DNA of 64,000 nucleotides from Bordetella sp. 02P26C-1 (GTDB lineage Bacteria; Pseudomonadota; Gammaproteobacteria; Burkholderiales; Burkholderiaceae_B): NCBI RefSeq assembly GCF_009763255.1, contig NZ_WSJB01000010.1, positions 186,001 to 250,000 of the forward strand, read 5' to 3'. Shown piece by piece: positions 56,029 to 64,000 of this stretch (position 1 is its first letter; each line of letters starts with the position of its first letter). The notes under the pieces were generated by a model. It saw only the letters and a program-made list of their open reading frames with translations, ran no database searches and was not told where the DNA came from. The position numbers and the translations under genes were made by a program.

Positions 56029-57333
56029 TCATTGTTCGATAGGGGCAGCACACGCGGCTTGCGGTGCGCGCTGGGTTTGGGGGGCGGGGTGCTGGTACAC
56101 GGCGCCGTCGGCGATCAGCTGCTCGAACCTGTCCTGGCCGAGCAGCTCGATCAGACATTCGGCACTGTGTTCGCCCTTCATGGGCGCGGGGCGGCGGAAC
56201 TGGCCCGGCGTGCTCGACAGGCGCGGCACGATGTTGTGCATGGGCATCATGCCGATGTCGTCATCGGGCAACTGCACGAGGCTCTCGCGTTGCACCACGT
56301 AGGGGTCAACCATCAGGTGCGAGGCGTCATAGACCGGGCCCACGGTGACGTCGGCCTCTTCGAAGATGCGCAGGTTCTCGGCCAGCGTGTGACGTCCGAC
56401 GAACTCACCCACGATCGCATCGACTTCTTCGACGTGTTCCAGCCTCGCGGCCACGGTGGCGTAGCGTGGGTCTTTCAGCACGTCGTCGCGGCCGATGGTG
56501 TGGAACAGGCGCGCGCACATCGTGGCCGTCGAGGTGGATACGCACACCCATTCGCCATCGGCCGTGCGATACGTATTGCGCGGTGCCGTGGTACTGGAGC
56601 GGCTGCCAGTGCGAGCCTTGACATTGCCCGTGATTTGATAACTGGCTGCCTGCGGGCCGAGCAGCGAGATCAGAGGCTCGAACAGCGACAAGTCGATGAC
56701 CTGACCGCCTCCGCCGTTGAGCCGATCATTCCATAGCGCCACCATGGTGGCGTTGGCGCCATAAAGTCCTGCTGCCATGTCGCCGAGGAAGAACGGTGGC
56801 AATACCGGTTCCCGGTCGGCAAAGCCATTGATCGCGGCGAAACCCGAATAGCCCTCTACCAGCGTGCCAAAGCCTGGCCGGCGGCGATAAGGGCCGGTCT
56901 GGCCCCAGCCCGAAATCCGCACGATGACCAGCGAAGGATTGATGGCGTGCAACACCTCGGGGCCCAGACCCATATCCTCCAATACGCCAGGGCGGAAACT
57001 TTCCACCAGCACGTCGGCGGACTTCGCCAGTTCTTTCAGGATCTCGATCGCGCGTGCGTGGTGAAAGTCGAGGCAGATGCTGCGCTTGTTACGCGCATAG
57101 ACCTTCCAGAACGTTTCGACGCCGCCCGACTGAAATGCGCGCAAGCTATCGCCCGAGCTGGGTTCGACTTTCATCACGTCGGCGCCGAAATCGGCCAGCT
57201 GCAACGTCAGCATATTGCCGGCGACGAGCCGCGATAAATCGACCACGCGCACGCCGTGCAATGGGCCGCGCGCTTGGGCATTGAAGCGTTTGGCGGGGAG
57301 CTTGTTGGGCAGCGGTGTTCGGGAGTTGTCCAT
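56029..57333 (-). CDS. Class III CoA-transferase (CaiB/BaiF family)
   Basis: The 434-residue enzyme has GPLHGVRVVDLSRLVAGNML, FGADVMKVEPSSGDS, RNKRSICLDFHHARA (with the substrate-linked Asp), and GFGTLVEGYSGFAAINGFAD. It moves CoA between acids. ATG 57333 has GGAAGAGAC upstream; ATG 57348 is also possible. It is 35 bases from the MmgE/PrpD gene and 34 from the dioxygenase gene, so the three form one operon for an unknown organic acid. Confidence 0.9.
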   Translation of the reverse strand: MDNSRTPLPNKLPAKRFNAQARGPLHGVRVVDLSRLVAGNMLTLQLADFGADVMKVEPSSGDSLRAFQSGGVETFWKVYARNKRSICLDFHHARAIEILKELAKSADVLVESFRPGVLEDMGLGPEVLHAINPSLVIVRISGWGQTGPYRRRPGFGTLVEGYSGFAAINGFADREPVLPPFFLGDMAAGLYGANATMVALWNDRLNGGGGQVIDLSLFEPLISLLGPQAASYQITGNVKARTGSRSSTTAPRNTYRTADGEWVCVSTSTATMCARLFHTIGRDDVLKDPRYATVAARLEHVEEVDAIVGEFVGRHTLAENLRIFEEADVTVGPVYDASHLMVDPYVVQRESLVQLPDDDIGMMPMHNIVPRLSSTPGQFRRPAPMKGEHSAECLIELLGQDRFEQLIADGAVYQHPAPQTQRAPQAACAAPIEQ

Positions 57334-57368
57334 GCTTGTCTCTTCCATCGTTAAGGGGGCGGCCGTTG

Positions 57369-58826
57369 TCAATGCGTGGTGACTGTTGAATTCGGGGCGA
57401 GTGCGCAGTACCGCAGAATGGCATCGACGTCTTCGCATTCATCCATGTTGCCGATCAGGGTCGCGACCTTCCGGGCGGCATGGTCGCCAATAACGGGTGC
57501 GGCCAGATGCAGAAATTTCTGTTCGACTTGCTCGTCGCTCATGGGCCGGTCAGGCTCGCCGGGCGGCTCGTCGGATTCGGCTGTCAACGTGCGGCCGTTC
57601 TTTAGTGTCACGCGAATCTTGGCCGGACGCTTGTCCGGGTAGCGCGCCTCGCAGTCTGGGTCTACCGAGGTGGTCACGCGGCTGCAAAAGGCAGTGATAT
57701 CAGGGTCCGCGCGTGTGGTTTCATCGAACTCCGCCGGTGTGAGCTTGCCGCGAGCCAGCGCCGCCGCGAGTGAGTAACGCATACTCATTTGGGCGGTCGT
57801 CATCTCGCTCCATCCGGGCATGCCATGCGCGGCGGCCACGGCGTAGGTGTCCACATGAATGGCTTCGACCTCGGCCAAGGTCAGCCGATGTGCTGCGCGC
57901 AGTTCCAGCAGGAGTTCGGTAGGCGCGTGGATGTGGCGGCAGCTGGAATAGGGTTTCAAATAGCACTGCGTGACCAGGAGCTGGTCAGGCTTGCCACCGG
58001 CTTGCAGAATCTGCAGGCCGGCGTAGTCGTGCTGTCCGTTGTCTGCACCGGCATGCGAATGGAAGTAGCCGTTCGTGGATTCCAGCGCGTCAGGCGGCCC
58101 AACCAAACCATGCTTGGCCAGAATGGCGGCGAACAGTCCCTCGCGCGCGCCCAGGCCACCATGCAGACGTTTGACGTCTCCCCCATCCAGAAAGGTAAAC
58201 AGGCCGGCCGACGAGCTGGCGGCGATGCCCATGGCGCTTTCCATCCCGATGGCATCGAAGTTCAATAGTTTGCCGGCCGTGACGGCGGCGGCGAATACGC
58301 CTGCCGCCGAGGTGGGATGAAAGCCGCGCCAGCGCGTCCGAGGATGGGTAGCGGCCGACAAGCGGCATGCGATTTCATAGCCTACTGTCATGGCAGTCAG
58401 TACGTCTCGACCCGATACCTTCAGGCGCGCACCCAGCAGCAACGCGGGCGGGACGACTACGCAGCCCGGGTGCATCATGCCAGGCCGATAGCCGTCATCC
58501 AGCTCCAGCCCATGCGTGGCCGTACCCATCAGGTGCGCGGCGGCCAACATGCCCAGATCGCGCATGTCGCTGCCGGGCAGGGCCGTCGGCATTTCACTGC
58601 CCGTTTCTCCCGCGTAACGCAATGCGCCGATGACCGACAAGGTCGCGTGCTGCGGCGCGCCTGCGATAGCCGAGCCCAGGGTGTCGAGAAAATGGCGTTT
58701 GGCGTGACGGCGTGCGTGGGTGTCGATATGTTCCCATTGCAAGCTGGCGGCGAAGTGAGCCAGCGCCTTGGTAGGAGTAAACGATGCGGTGGTTTCTCTG
58801 AGCCGAGAGAGGCTTTGCTGCACCAT
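57369..58826 (-). CDS. MmgE/PrpD-family dehydratase
   Basis: The 485-residue protein belongs to the MmgE/PrpD family (2-methylcitrate dehydratase-like). Landmarks are LDTLGSAIAGAPQHATL, GLELDDGYRPGMMHPG, GYEIACRLSAATHPRTRWRGFHPTSAAGVFAAAV and PEYSSCRHIH-type YSSCRHIHAPTELL. It dehydrates or isomerises a hydroxy-acid; the exact acid is unknown. It is first in a likely operon with the CoA-transferase and dioxygenase genes. The 16-base palindromic site 19 bases before its start is a likely GntR operator. Confidence 0.88.
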   Translation of the reverse strand: MVQQSLSRLRETTASFTPTKALAHFAASLQWEHIDTHARRHAKRHFLDTLGSAIAGAPQHATLSVIGALRYAGETGSEMPTALPGSDMRDLGMLAAAHLMGTATHGLELDDGYRPGMMHPGCVVVPPALLLGARLKVSGRDVLTAMTVGYEIACRLSAATHPRTRWRGFHPTSAAGVFAAAVTAGKLLNFDAIGMESAMGIAASSSAGLFTFLDGGDVKRLHGGLGAREGLFAAILAKHGLVGPPDALESTNGYFHSHAGADNGQHDYAGLQILQAGGKPDQLLVTQCYLKPYSSCRHIHAPTELLLELRAAHRLTLAEVEAIHVDTYAVAAAHGMPGWSEMTTAQMSMRYSLAAALARGKLTPAEFDETTRADPDITAFCSRVTTSVDPDCEARYPDKRPAKIRVTLKNGRTLTAESDEPPGEPDRPMSDEQVEQKFLHLAAPVIGDHAARKVATLIGNMDECEDVDAILRYCALAPNSTVTTH

Positions 58827-58844
58827 GTTCTCCTCCGTCTTGTC

Positions 58845-58860
58845 ATAATGAGATCATTAT
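58845..58860. promoter_or_regulatory. GntR-type operator before the PrpD-like operon
   Basis: ATAATGA-GA-TCATTAT is palindromic apart from its two centre bases. An identical copy, inverted, lies at 59830-59845 on the other side of the GntR gene. Two copies of a 16-base palindrome flanking a regulator gene are strong evidence for autoregulatory and target sites. Confidence 0.85.
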
Positions 58861-58967
58861 ATCTATGGAAAAGTAAAAGGTACAAGCCTACCCGCGCGGC
58901 GGTGGCGCGGCGCGGGTAGAGAGACGAAGTAAGCGGGAGAGTAGAGAGTGAGCCAGCCGCCGTGCGT

Positions 58968-59726
58968 TCAGGTCGCCTTGCGGTCCAGGCTTATTTTGTA
59001 GGTAAAGCGCTTGGAGGGATGGACGTTGATCGTGACTTCGAAGGGCTCGTTTTCTTCGCAGTAATAGCGACGCACGATGCGCAATCCGGGCGAGCCTACG
59101 GCGACTTCCAGCACTTCGGCCTGCCGTTCATCGAGCTCGATGGCTTCGAGCTCCTGCTCGATGCGCACGATCTCCAGCCCGTGCCGTTCGCGTATCAGTG
59201 AGTAAAACGGCACGTCGTAGCGCGACTTGCGCGTCAGAATGTCGTCGTACGGCGCGCGGATATGAATGATGGTGTCCGCAAATACTTTGTAGGGACCGGC
59301 AGAGGAAAGATTGCAGCCCTTTATCAGTTTCCACTTTTGCCCGGCAGCGCAGCGCAGCAGTTCCCGATCGCTGTCGCGCGCGATCAGATCGCGGCGGTCC
59401 TCTACTTGAAAACGCGTGCGTTCGCCTTCGTACTGCAACACATCTTTGATTGAGCGCATGGCAACCAGGTAGCTCGCATGTACCTCGCGGGCCTCGACCC
59501 GGGTTCCCACCCCGTGCAGGGTGGAGACCAATCCCATGGAGGACAAGCGTTTCAAGGCTTCGCGAATCGTTGTCCGGCTGACCTGGAAACGTTCGATCAG
59601 CTCTGCCTCGCGCGGCAAGAGTGTGCCGACGGGAAACGTGCCGGCGCCGATTTCCCGAGCCAAGGTGTCGGTCACGATGAGATACCGGGCGCGCCCGGAC
59701 GGCGGAGCGCTGGTGTGCAGTGCCAT
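58968..59726 (-). CDS. GntR-family regulator with UTRA domain
   Basis: The 252-residue protein has an N-terminal winged helix (residues about 14-75: GTFPVGTLLPREAELIERFQ, VSRTTIREALKRLSSMGLV) and a UTRA-type ligand domain. The UTRA core includes SLIRERHGLEIVRIEQELEA and YCEENEPFEVTINVHP. It sits between the two operator copies and probably represses the MmgE/PrpD operon and the neighbouring Bug gene until an acid is present. Confidence 0.93.
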   Translation of the reverse strand: MALHTSAPPSGRARYLIVTDTLAREIGAGTFPVGTLLPREAELIERFQVSRTTIREALKRLSSMGLVSTLHGVGTRVEAREVHASYLVAMRSIKDVLQYEGERTRFQVEDRRDLIARDSDRELLRCAAGQKWKLIKGCNLSSAGPYKVFADTIIHIRAPYDDILTRKSRYDVPFYSLIRERHGLEIVRIEQELEAIELDERQAEVLEVAVGSPGLRIVRRYYCEENEPFEVTINVHPSKRFTYKISLDRKAT

Positions 59727-59829
59727 GCGTTCGTTCCTGTGAAGAATCTGTTTTTGTGTGGAGTGGCCAAGCCATGGTGATTCTACTCGAGACCGAAATC
59801 ACTTATTGACCGTGCGGAATGCCATAGTC

Positions 59830-59845
59830 ATAATGATCTCATTAT
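59830..59845. promoter_or_regulatory. GntR-type operator in the gntR-Bug gene intergenic region
   Basis: ATAATGATCTCATTAT is the reverse complement of the site at 58845-58860. It lies about 100 bases from both divergent start codons, so it can control both the regulator gene and the Bug gene. Confidence 0.85.
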
Positions 59846-59938
59846 TTCTAAAAAATCTTCAGGCCCGGTCCGTGTCGCCACGTGCATGGGTGCTGTACGA
59901 CTACGCAAGTTCGCATTCGTCAGATCGAGGAGAGAGGT

Positions 59939-60964
59939 ATGAGACAGCAGGGCAAAGAGCAGAACCGCGGCCGACGCACGTGGATCAAACATATGCTGGC
60001 CGCGACGATGGCCTGTTCGCTGATGGCAGGGTTGCCGCTGTCGGTGAGTGCTGCTGGCAAGGCCGCCGCGTGGCCGACCAAGCCGATACGCATCGTCGTT
60101 CCATTCACACCGGGCGGCAGCAACGACCACATCGCGCGCCGTCTGGCGCAATCGTTATCCCAGTCCTTGGGCACCACGGTCGTGGTGGAAAACCGAGGCG
60201 GTGCAGCAGGTGTCGTTGGCTCGGCCATGGTGGCGAACTCGCCCCCGGACGGCTATACCTTCCTATTCGTCTCGGCGTCCTTGGCGACCAGCGCCGCCAC
60301 GCAGAACCCGCCCTATGACACCCTCAAGGCGTTTGATGCCGTAGCTCGCGTGGCGCAAGCGCCCTTCGTCATGCTGGTGCGCAAGGATTTTCCCGCGCAG
60401 ACGCTCGGCGAATTTATCGAATACGCAAAAGCGCATCCGGGGCAGATCAACTACGGCACCACTGGCGCCGGCGACAGCGGTCACCTTCTGACCGAGCTGT
60501 TTAGCTCCCTGGTCGGGCTGAAGATGCAGCAAGTGGGCTACAAGGGCGTCAGCCCCGCGCAAATGGATTTGTTGGCAGGGCGCTTGGATTTCATGATCAC
60601 GACATTGGCCTCGATCAATGGAACCCAAGCTGCCGAATTGCCCAAGCTGGCGTTCACCGGTACGGCGCGGGAGACGGGCTTTCCCTCCGTGCCGACGGTG
60701 CGTGAGGTGACCCAGTTGGACTACGAGCCGCAAGTTTGGTGGGCAGTACTGGCACCGAGCGGCACGCCCGAGCCTATCCTGGACAAGATGAATGCCGAGG
60801 TGACTCGTATCGTCGCCATGTCGGACTTTCAGACGTTCTTGGCGGGGTTAGGTGCCACGGCAGCGCCGTCGGATCGCGCGGCCATGAACGCTCAACTCAA
60901 GCATGACGTGGAAGTGTTCACCCAGACCGCTAAACGCAGCGGTATCAGCGTGGCGCAGAAGTAA
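59939..60964 (+). CDS. Bug/TctC-type periplasmic binding protein
   Basis: The 341-residue protein has a signal peptide (hydrophobic segment MACSLMAGLPLSVSAAG), then WPTKPIRIVVPFTPGGSNDH, VVVENRGGAAGVVGSAMVA and QVGYKGVSPAQMDLLAGRLD. AGAGAGG precedes ATG 59939. It is divergent from gntR and has an operator copy, so it is probably part of the same acid-uptake regulon. The tctAB membrane genes lie downstream on the opposite strand and may serve it. Confidence 0.88.
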   Translation: MRQQGKEQNRGRRTWIKHMLAATMACSLMAGLPLSVSAAGKAAAWPTKPIRIVVPFTPGGSNDHIARRLAQSLSQSLGTTVVVENRGGAAGVVGSAMVANSPPDGYTFLFVSASLATSAATQNPPYDTLKAFDAVARVAQAPFVMLVRKDFPAQTLGEFIEYAKAHPGQINYGTTGAGDSGHLLTELFSSLVGLKMQQVGYKGVSPAQMDLLAGRLDFMITTLASINGTQAAELPKLAFTGTARETGFPSVPTVREVTQLDYEPQVWWAVLAPSGTPEPILDKMNAEVTRIVAMSDFQTFLAGLGATAAPSDRAAMNAQLKHDVEVFTQTAKRSGISVAQK

Positions 60965-60989
60965 ATACGGGTAGGGTGCTGCTACACAG

Positions 60990-61024
60990 AGACCGCCCGC
61001 TTTCGTAAACGTAGTCGCGGGTCT
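60990..61024 (+). terminator. Probable terminator after the Bug gene
   Basis: AGACC (60990-60994) and the downstream GGTCT (61019-61024) form an imperfect GC-rich stem followed by TTTTT. It lies 26 bases after the stop and before convergent tctA. Confidence 0.5.
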
Positions 61025-61039
61025 TTTTAAGGGCGTTGA

Positions 61040-62587
61040 TCACGATTGCTCGGTTTTTGTTTGAACGTGGCTGGCCGGATTGTCGGAGTCGCCAGCTGGC
61101 CTGCGCGAACGCGTCCAGAGCAGGCTCAACAGTGGCCATACCAGCATAATCAGCGCGGCGGTGGTGATGGTGCCCACCAAGGGATTGGACCAGAACACGT
61201 GCAAACCGGTGCCGGGCCCCAGCATGGATTGCCGGAATGCATCTTCCATGCGATCCCCCAGTACCAGGGCCAATATCATCGGTGCCAGCGGATAAGAAAG
61301 CTTTTTCAGAACGTATCCGATCACGCCGAACAACAGCATGAACCACACATCCAGCATGGCGTTGTTGACCGAATAGGCGCCGATCGCGCAGACCACGATG
61401 ATGATGGGCGCGACAATGGCGAATGGGATGCGCAGGATCGCGGCAAACAAGGGGACTGTGCTCAACACCAGAATCAGGCCCACGAAATTGCCCAGATACA
61501 TACTGGCGATCAGGCCCCAGACAAAATCTTTTTGTTCAACAAACAGCAGCGGACCGGGCTGCAGGCCCCATATCATGAGTCCGCCGAGCAATACGGCCGC
61601 CGTCGCTGAGCCTGGGATGCCCAATGCGAGCATCGGCAACAGCGCAGAGGTTCCCGAGGCATGCGCGGCCGTTTCGGGCGCGATTACGCCCTCGATTTCG
61701 CCTTTCCCAAACTTGTCGCTGTTGCGGGAGAAGCGTTGCGCCAGGCCATAGCCCATGAACGATGCCGCCGTGGCGCCGCCGGGCGTGACACCCATCCAGC
61801 AACCCACGACCGTGCTGCGAATGAGCGTCATCCAATACTTCGGCATTTCTTTCCAGGTCTGCAGAACCACGCGCAGATTCATGCGGCCGCTCTTGCCTTC
61901 GAATTTGAGGCCTTCCTCCATGCTGACGAGGATTTCGCCAATGCCGAATAAGCCGATGACTACTACGAGAAAGTCCACGCCGCGCAGCAGCTCTGACCAG
62001 CCAAAGGTCATGCGCAGCTCGCCGCTGACCGTATCCATGCCGATGGCGGCCAGGCCAAAGCCCAGCATCATCGAGATAATCGTCTTGAAAGGGGTTTTCT
62101 TGTCCGTGCCGACAAAGCTGCAAAACGTGAGCAAGAACACGGCGAAAAATTCTGGTGGTCCGAAGCGCAATGCGAATTTCGATACCAGCGGCGCCAGGAA
62201 CGTGATCAGCAACACGCCGGATAACGCGCCAAAGAACGATCCCGTAAACGACGCGGTGAGCGCATTGCCCGCGCGGCCCTGCTGCGCCATCGGATAACCG
62301 TCGAATGTCGTGGCGACCGATGACGTTTCCCCTGGGATGTTAAACAGAATGGAGGTGATCGCGCCGGCAAACAACGAGCCCCAGTAAATACACGAGAGCA
62401 TGATGATGGCCGAAGTGGGCGGCATGGTGAAGGTCAGCGGTAGCAGAATCGCCACGCCGTTGGGCCCACCCAGCCCGGGCAGCACGCCGATGATGACCCC
62501 CAGTACCAGGCCTATCAGCATCATGCCCAGGTTGTACCAGCTCATCACGGTACCGAAACCCTGCATCAGCGAGTTCAGCTCATCCAA
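61040..62587 (-). CDS. tctA: Tripartite tricarboxylate transporter large membrane subunit
   Basis: The 515-residue TctA protein has about twelve membrane helices and the family motifs GVLPGLGGPNGVAILLPLTF, CIYWGSLFAGAITSILFNIPGE and GIPGSATAAVLLGGLMIWGL. It carries the conserved duplicated GLGGxxG and PGxxG sites of substrate passage. It is in the operon tctC-tctB-tctA (minus strand). Confidence 0.96.
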   Translation of the reverse strand: MDELNSLMQGFGTVMSWYNLGMMLIGLVLGVIIGVLPGLGGPNGVAILLPLTFTMPPTSAIIMLSCIYWGSLFAGAITSILFNIPGETSSVATTFDGYPMAQQGRAGNALTASFTGSFFGALSGVLLITFLAPLVSKFALRFGPPEFFAVFLLTFCSFVGTDKKTPFKTIISMMLGFGLAAIGMDTVSGELRMTFGWSELLRGVDFLVVVIGLFGIGEILVSMEEGLKFEGKSGRMNLRVVLQTWKEMPKYWMTLIRSTVVGCWMGVTPGGATAASFMGYGLAQRFSRNSDKFGKGEIEGVIAPETAAHASGTSALLPMLALGIPGSATAAVLLGGLMIWGLQPGPLLFVEQKDFVWGLIASMYLGNFVGLILVLSTVPLFAAILRIPFAIVAPIIIVVCAIGAYSVNNAMLDVWFMLLFGVIGYVLKKLSYPLAPMILALVLGDRMEDAFRQSMLGPGTGLHVFWSNPLVGTITTAALIMLVWPLLSLLWTRSRRPAGDSDNPASHVQTKTEQS

Positions 62588-62608
62588 TTGTGGTCTCCCT
62601 AATGCGGT

Positions 62609-63121
62609 TCAGTAGCCAAACAGGGCTTCGAGCGGGCCCTTGGGCAATGGCACCAAGAACTGCACCTCGAACATCCAGAACAGCAGCGCGCTCACGCCCA
62701 CGCTGACCAGCGCCGTCTTTAACCACGGGCACTTACCCAGCAATCGCATAAAGCCCGCGATAAACACCGTGGAGGCGACATAGATTCCCACCATCTGAAT
62801 GAGCACGATGTAAAGCGCGGTGGGGATCAGCACCATCAGTACGAGGCGGAATCGTGACCAGCTGACAAAGACCTCGGTATTGCGATCACGGCTGAACACC
62901 GATTTCAGAAAAACCGCCACGCTCGCGATACAGATGATCAAGCCGATATGAAAAGGGAAATAGCCGGACTCCGGTCCGTCCGGTCCCCATGAGACACCGA
63001 TATGCTGGTTATCCACCATCATCACCACGCCGATCAAGAAAAACACCACGGCGGTGATTGCATCGACGGCGCTATGTGTCAGTCCTCGCGGAGACGGGCT
63101 GTTCTGCGCTTGTTGGTCCAT
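62609..63121 (-). CDS. tctB: Tripartite tricarboxylate transporter small membrane subunit
   Basis: The 170-residue TctB protein has four membrane helices and the stretch GPESGYFPFHIGLIICIASV typical of the family. It is needed together with TctA for transport. The gene lies 21 bases upstream of tctA and follows the binding-protein gene by 14 bases. Confidence 0.9.
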   Translation of the reverse strand: MDQQAQNSPSPRGLTHSAVDAITAVVFFLIGVVMMVDNQHIGVSWGPDGPESGYFPFHIGLIICIASVAVFLKSVFSRDRNTEVFVSWSRFRLVLMVLIPTALYIVLIQMVGIYVASTVFIAGFMRLLGKCPWLKTALVSVGVSALLFWMFEVQFLVPLPKGPLEALFGY

Positions 63122-63135
63122 CCTGTCTCCCCCGT

Positions 63136-64000
63136 TTATTTTTTCGCGGCAAGACCGGCTTCCTGCATCAGGGTTTTATGTTTGGCCTCGTCTTGCTCGA
63201 GGAACTTGACGAAGTCTTCGCCTGTGCGAAAGTCGGGTTTGAGCGCCTGTTTGGCCAGGTAGTCTTTCCATTCCTCGGTCTCGCTGATCTTCTTGATCAG
63301 GTCAGCGTAATAGGCGGCTTGCTCGGGGGTCGTGTCAGGCGGCAGGAAAAACGCGCGCAGCATTTGATACTGCACGTCGTAGCCGGATTCCTTGCAAGTG
63401 GGGATGTCGGCCCAGGACTGGGTTTTGGTGATCTTGTCCTTGAAGGCCATGCGTTCGTCGGCGAACACGCATAGTGCATTGATCTGATCGGCACGCCACT
63501 GCGCGATGTTCTCGCTGGGATTGTTGACGTTCGAGTCCGTGTGCTTGCCTACGAGTTGGGTGGCCGCTTCGCCACCGCTCTTATAGGGCACATAGGTGAA
63601 CTTCACATCGGCCGCTTTTTCCAGTGCGACGGTGATGATCTGGTCTTCCCGCTTGGCGCCCGTGCCGCCCATTTTGAATTTTCCCGGGGGAGCGGCCCTG
63701 ACCGCTTCGATATATTCCTTCGGGGTTTTATAGGGTTCTTCAGCGTTGGTCCACAAGACGAACTCGTCTTGAGCAATCATGGCGACCGGATTCAGGTCGC
63801 GCCAGTTAAAGGGCAGATTGACCGCGAGTGGCAGGGTATAGATGGCGGAAAAGGCCACCATGAGTTTGTGCGGATTCTTGGCCGAGGCCTTGGTATCCAT
63901 GATCCCTTCCGCACCGCTTGCGCCACCTTTGTTCAATACGACGGTGGACTGCTTCATGAGGTTGTGTTTGAGGATGATGCTTTGAATCGTGCGCGCCATC
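63136..64000 (-). CDS. tctC: Tripartite tricarboxylate transporter binding protein, N-terminus cut by the window
   Basis: The visible 288 residues include MVAFSAIYTLPLAVNLPFNW, FKMGGTGAKREDQIITVALE and FTYVPYKSGGEAATQLVGKH, as in TctC/Bug proteins, and the protein ends VLPEAGLAAKK-like (MQEAGLAAKK). The reading frame is open at the right edge, so the signal peptide lies outside. The position next to tctB-tctA makes it the cognate binding protein. A divergent sequence style suggests that it belongs to a subgroup different from the other three Bug proteins of the window. Confidence 0.88.
   Translation of the reverse strand, partial: MARTIQSIILKHNLMKQSTVVLNKGGASGAEGIMDTKASAKNPHKLMVAFSAIYTLPLAVNLPFNWRDLNPVAMIAQDEFVLWTNAEEPYKTPKEYIEAVRAAPPGKFKMGGTGAKREDQIITVALEKAADVKFTYVPYKSGGEAATQLVGKHTDSNVNNPSENIAQWRADQINALCVFADERMAFKDKITKTQSWADIPTCKESGYDVQYQMLRAFFLPPDTTPEQAAYYADLIKKISETEEWKDYLAKQALKPDFRTGEDFVKFLEQDEAKHKTLMQEAGLAAKK

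Overview
The window looks like chromosome of a betaproteobacterium of the family Alcaligenaceae (Bordetella/Achromobacter lineage). The evidence is a Bordetella-type (bsc/btr) type III secretion region, four tripartite-tricarboxylate binding proteins of the Bug/TctC type, and typical betaproteobacterial blocks such as metX-metW, gatCAB next to mreBCD-mrdAB, and hmuUV. Every identification is by reading translated sequence and gene order. No database search was run.

Region 1 (1-13330) is a type III secretion island. It starts inside sctQ and runs sctR-S-T-U, a small chaperone-like gene (bscW position) and the secretin sctC. The opposite strand carries an ECF-type sigma factor gene (btrS-like) that is split by an in-frame amber codon, a probable btrA/bspR anti-sigma gene, a periplasmic binding protein gene coupled to btrU, btrU itself (phosphatase) and btrW (kinase). 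btrV (antagonist) and an ankyrin-repeat gene lie on the plus strand. Four sites fit GGAACY-N15-TTACYYA, which resembles the promoters of HrpL-like sigma factors. They sit before btrA, btrU and the ankyrin gene, and in antisense orientation downstream of btrV.

Region 2 (13360-20140) holds gshA, a lipoprotein gene, a short LuxR-type regulator, a SAM-II-like riboswitch before metX-metW, an AmpG-like permease with an apparent ATT start, and a TRIC-type membrane protein.

Region 3 (20268-25690) holds two large divergent paralogues of unknown function. They share a glycine-rich hydrophobic centre, a conserved C-terminal half and a conserved translation leader. They are the best candidates for an undescribed secreted protein family, with a weak sigma-box-like site upstream.

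Region 4 (25700-38815) is housekeeping: gdhA, an exonuclease III gene, pyrE, gatB-gatA-gatC, and the cell-shape operon mreB-mreC-mreD-mrdA-mrdB.

Region 5 (38812-64000) is transport and catabolism: hmuV-hmuU; a D-malate/tartrate dehydrogenase with a Bug protein and a LysR regulator; a parvulin; an operon of RraA-like aldolase, aminotransferase and polar amino acid ABC transporter; a Fur-box-preceded TonB receptor with a PiuC-type hydroxylase; and a GntR-controlled cluster (dioxygenase, class III CoA-transferase, MmgE/PrpD, Bug protein) followed by tctA-tctB-tctC, the last cut by the window edge. No rRNA, tRNA, CRISPR array or intact insertion sequence was seen.
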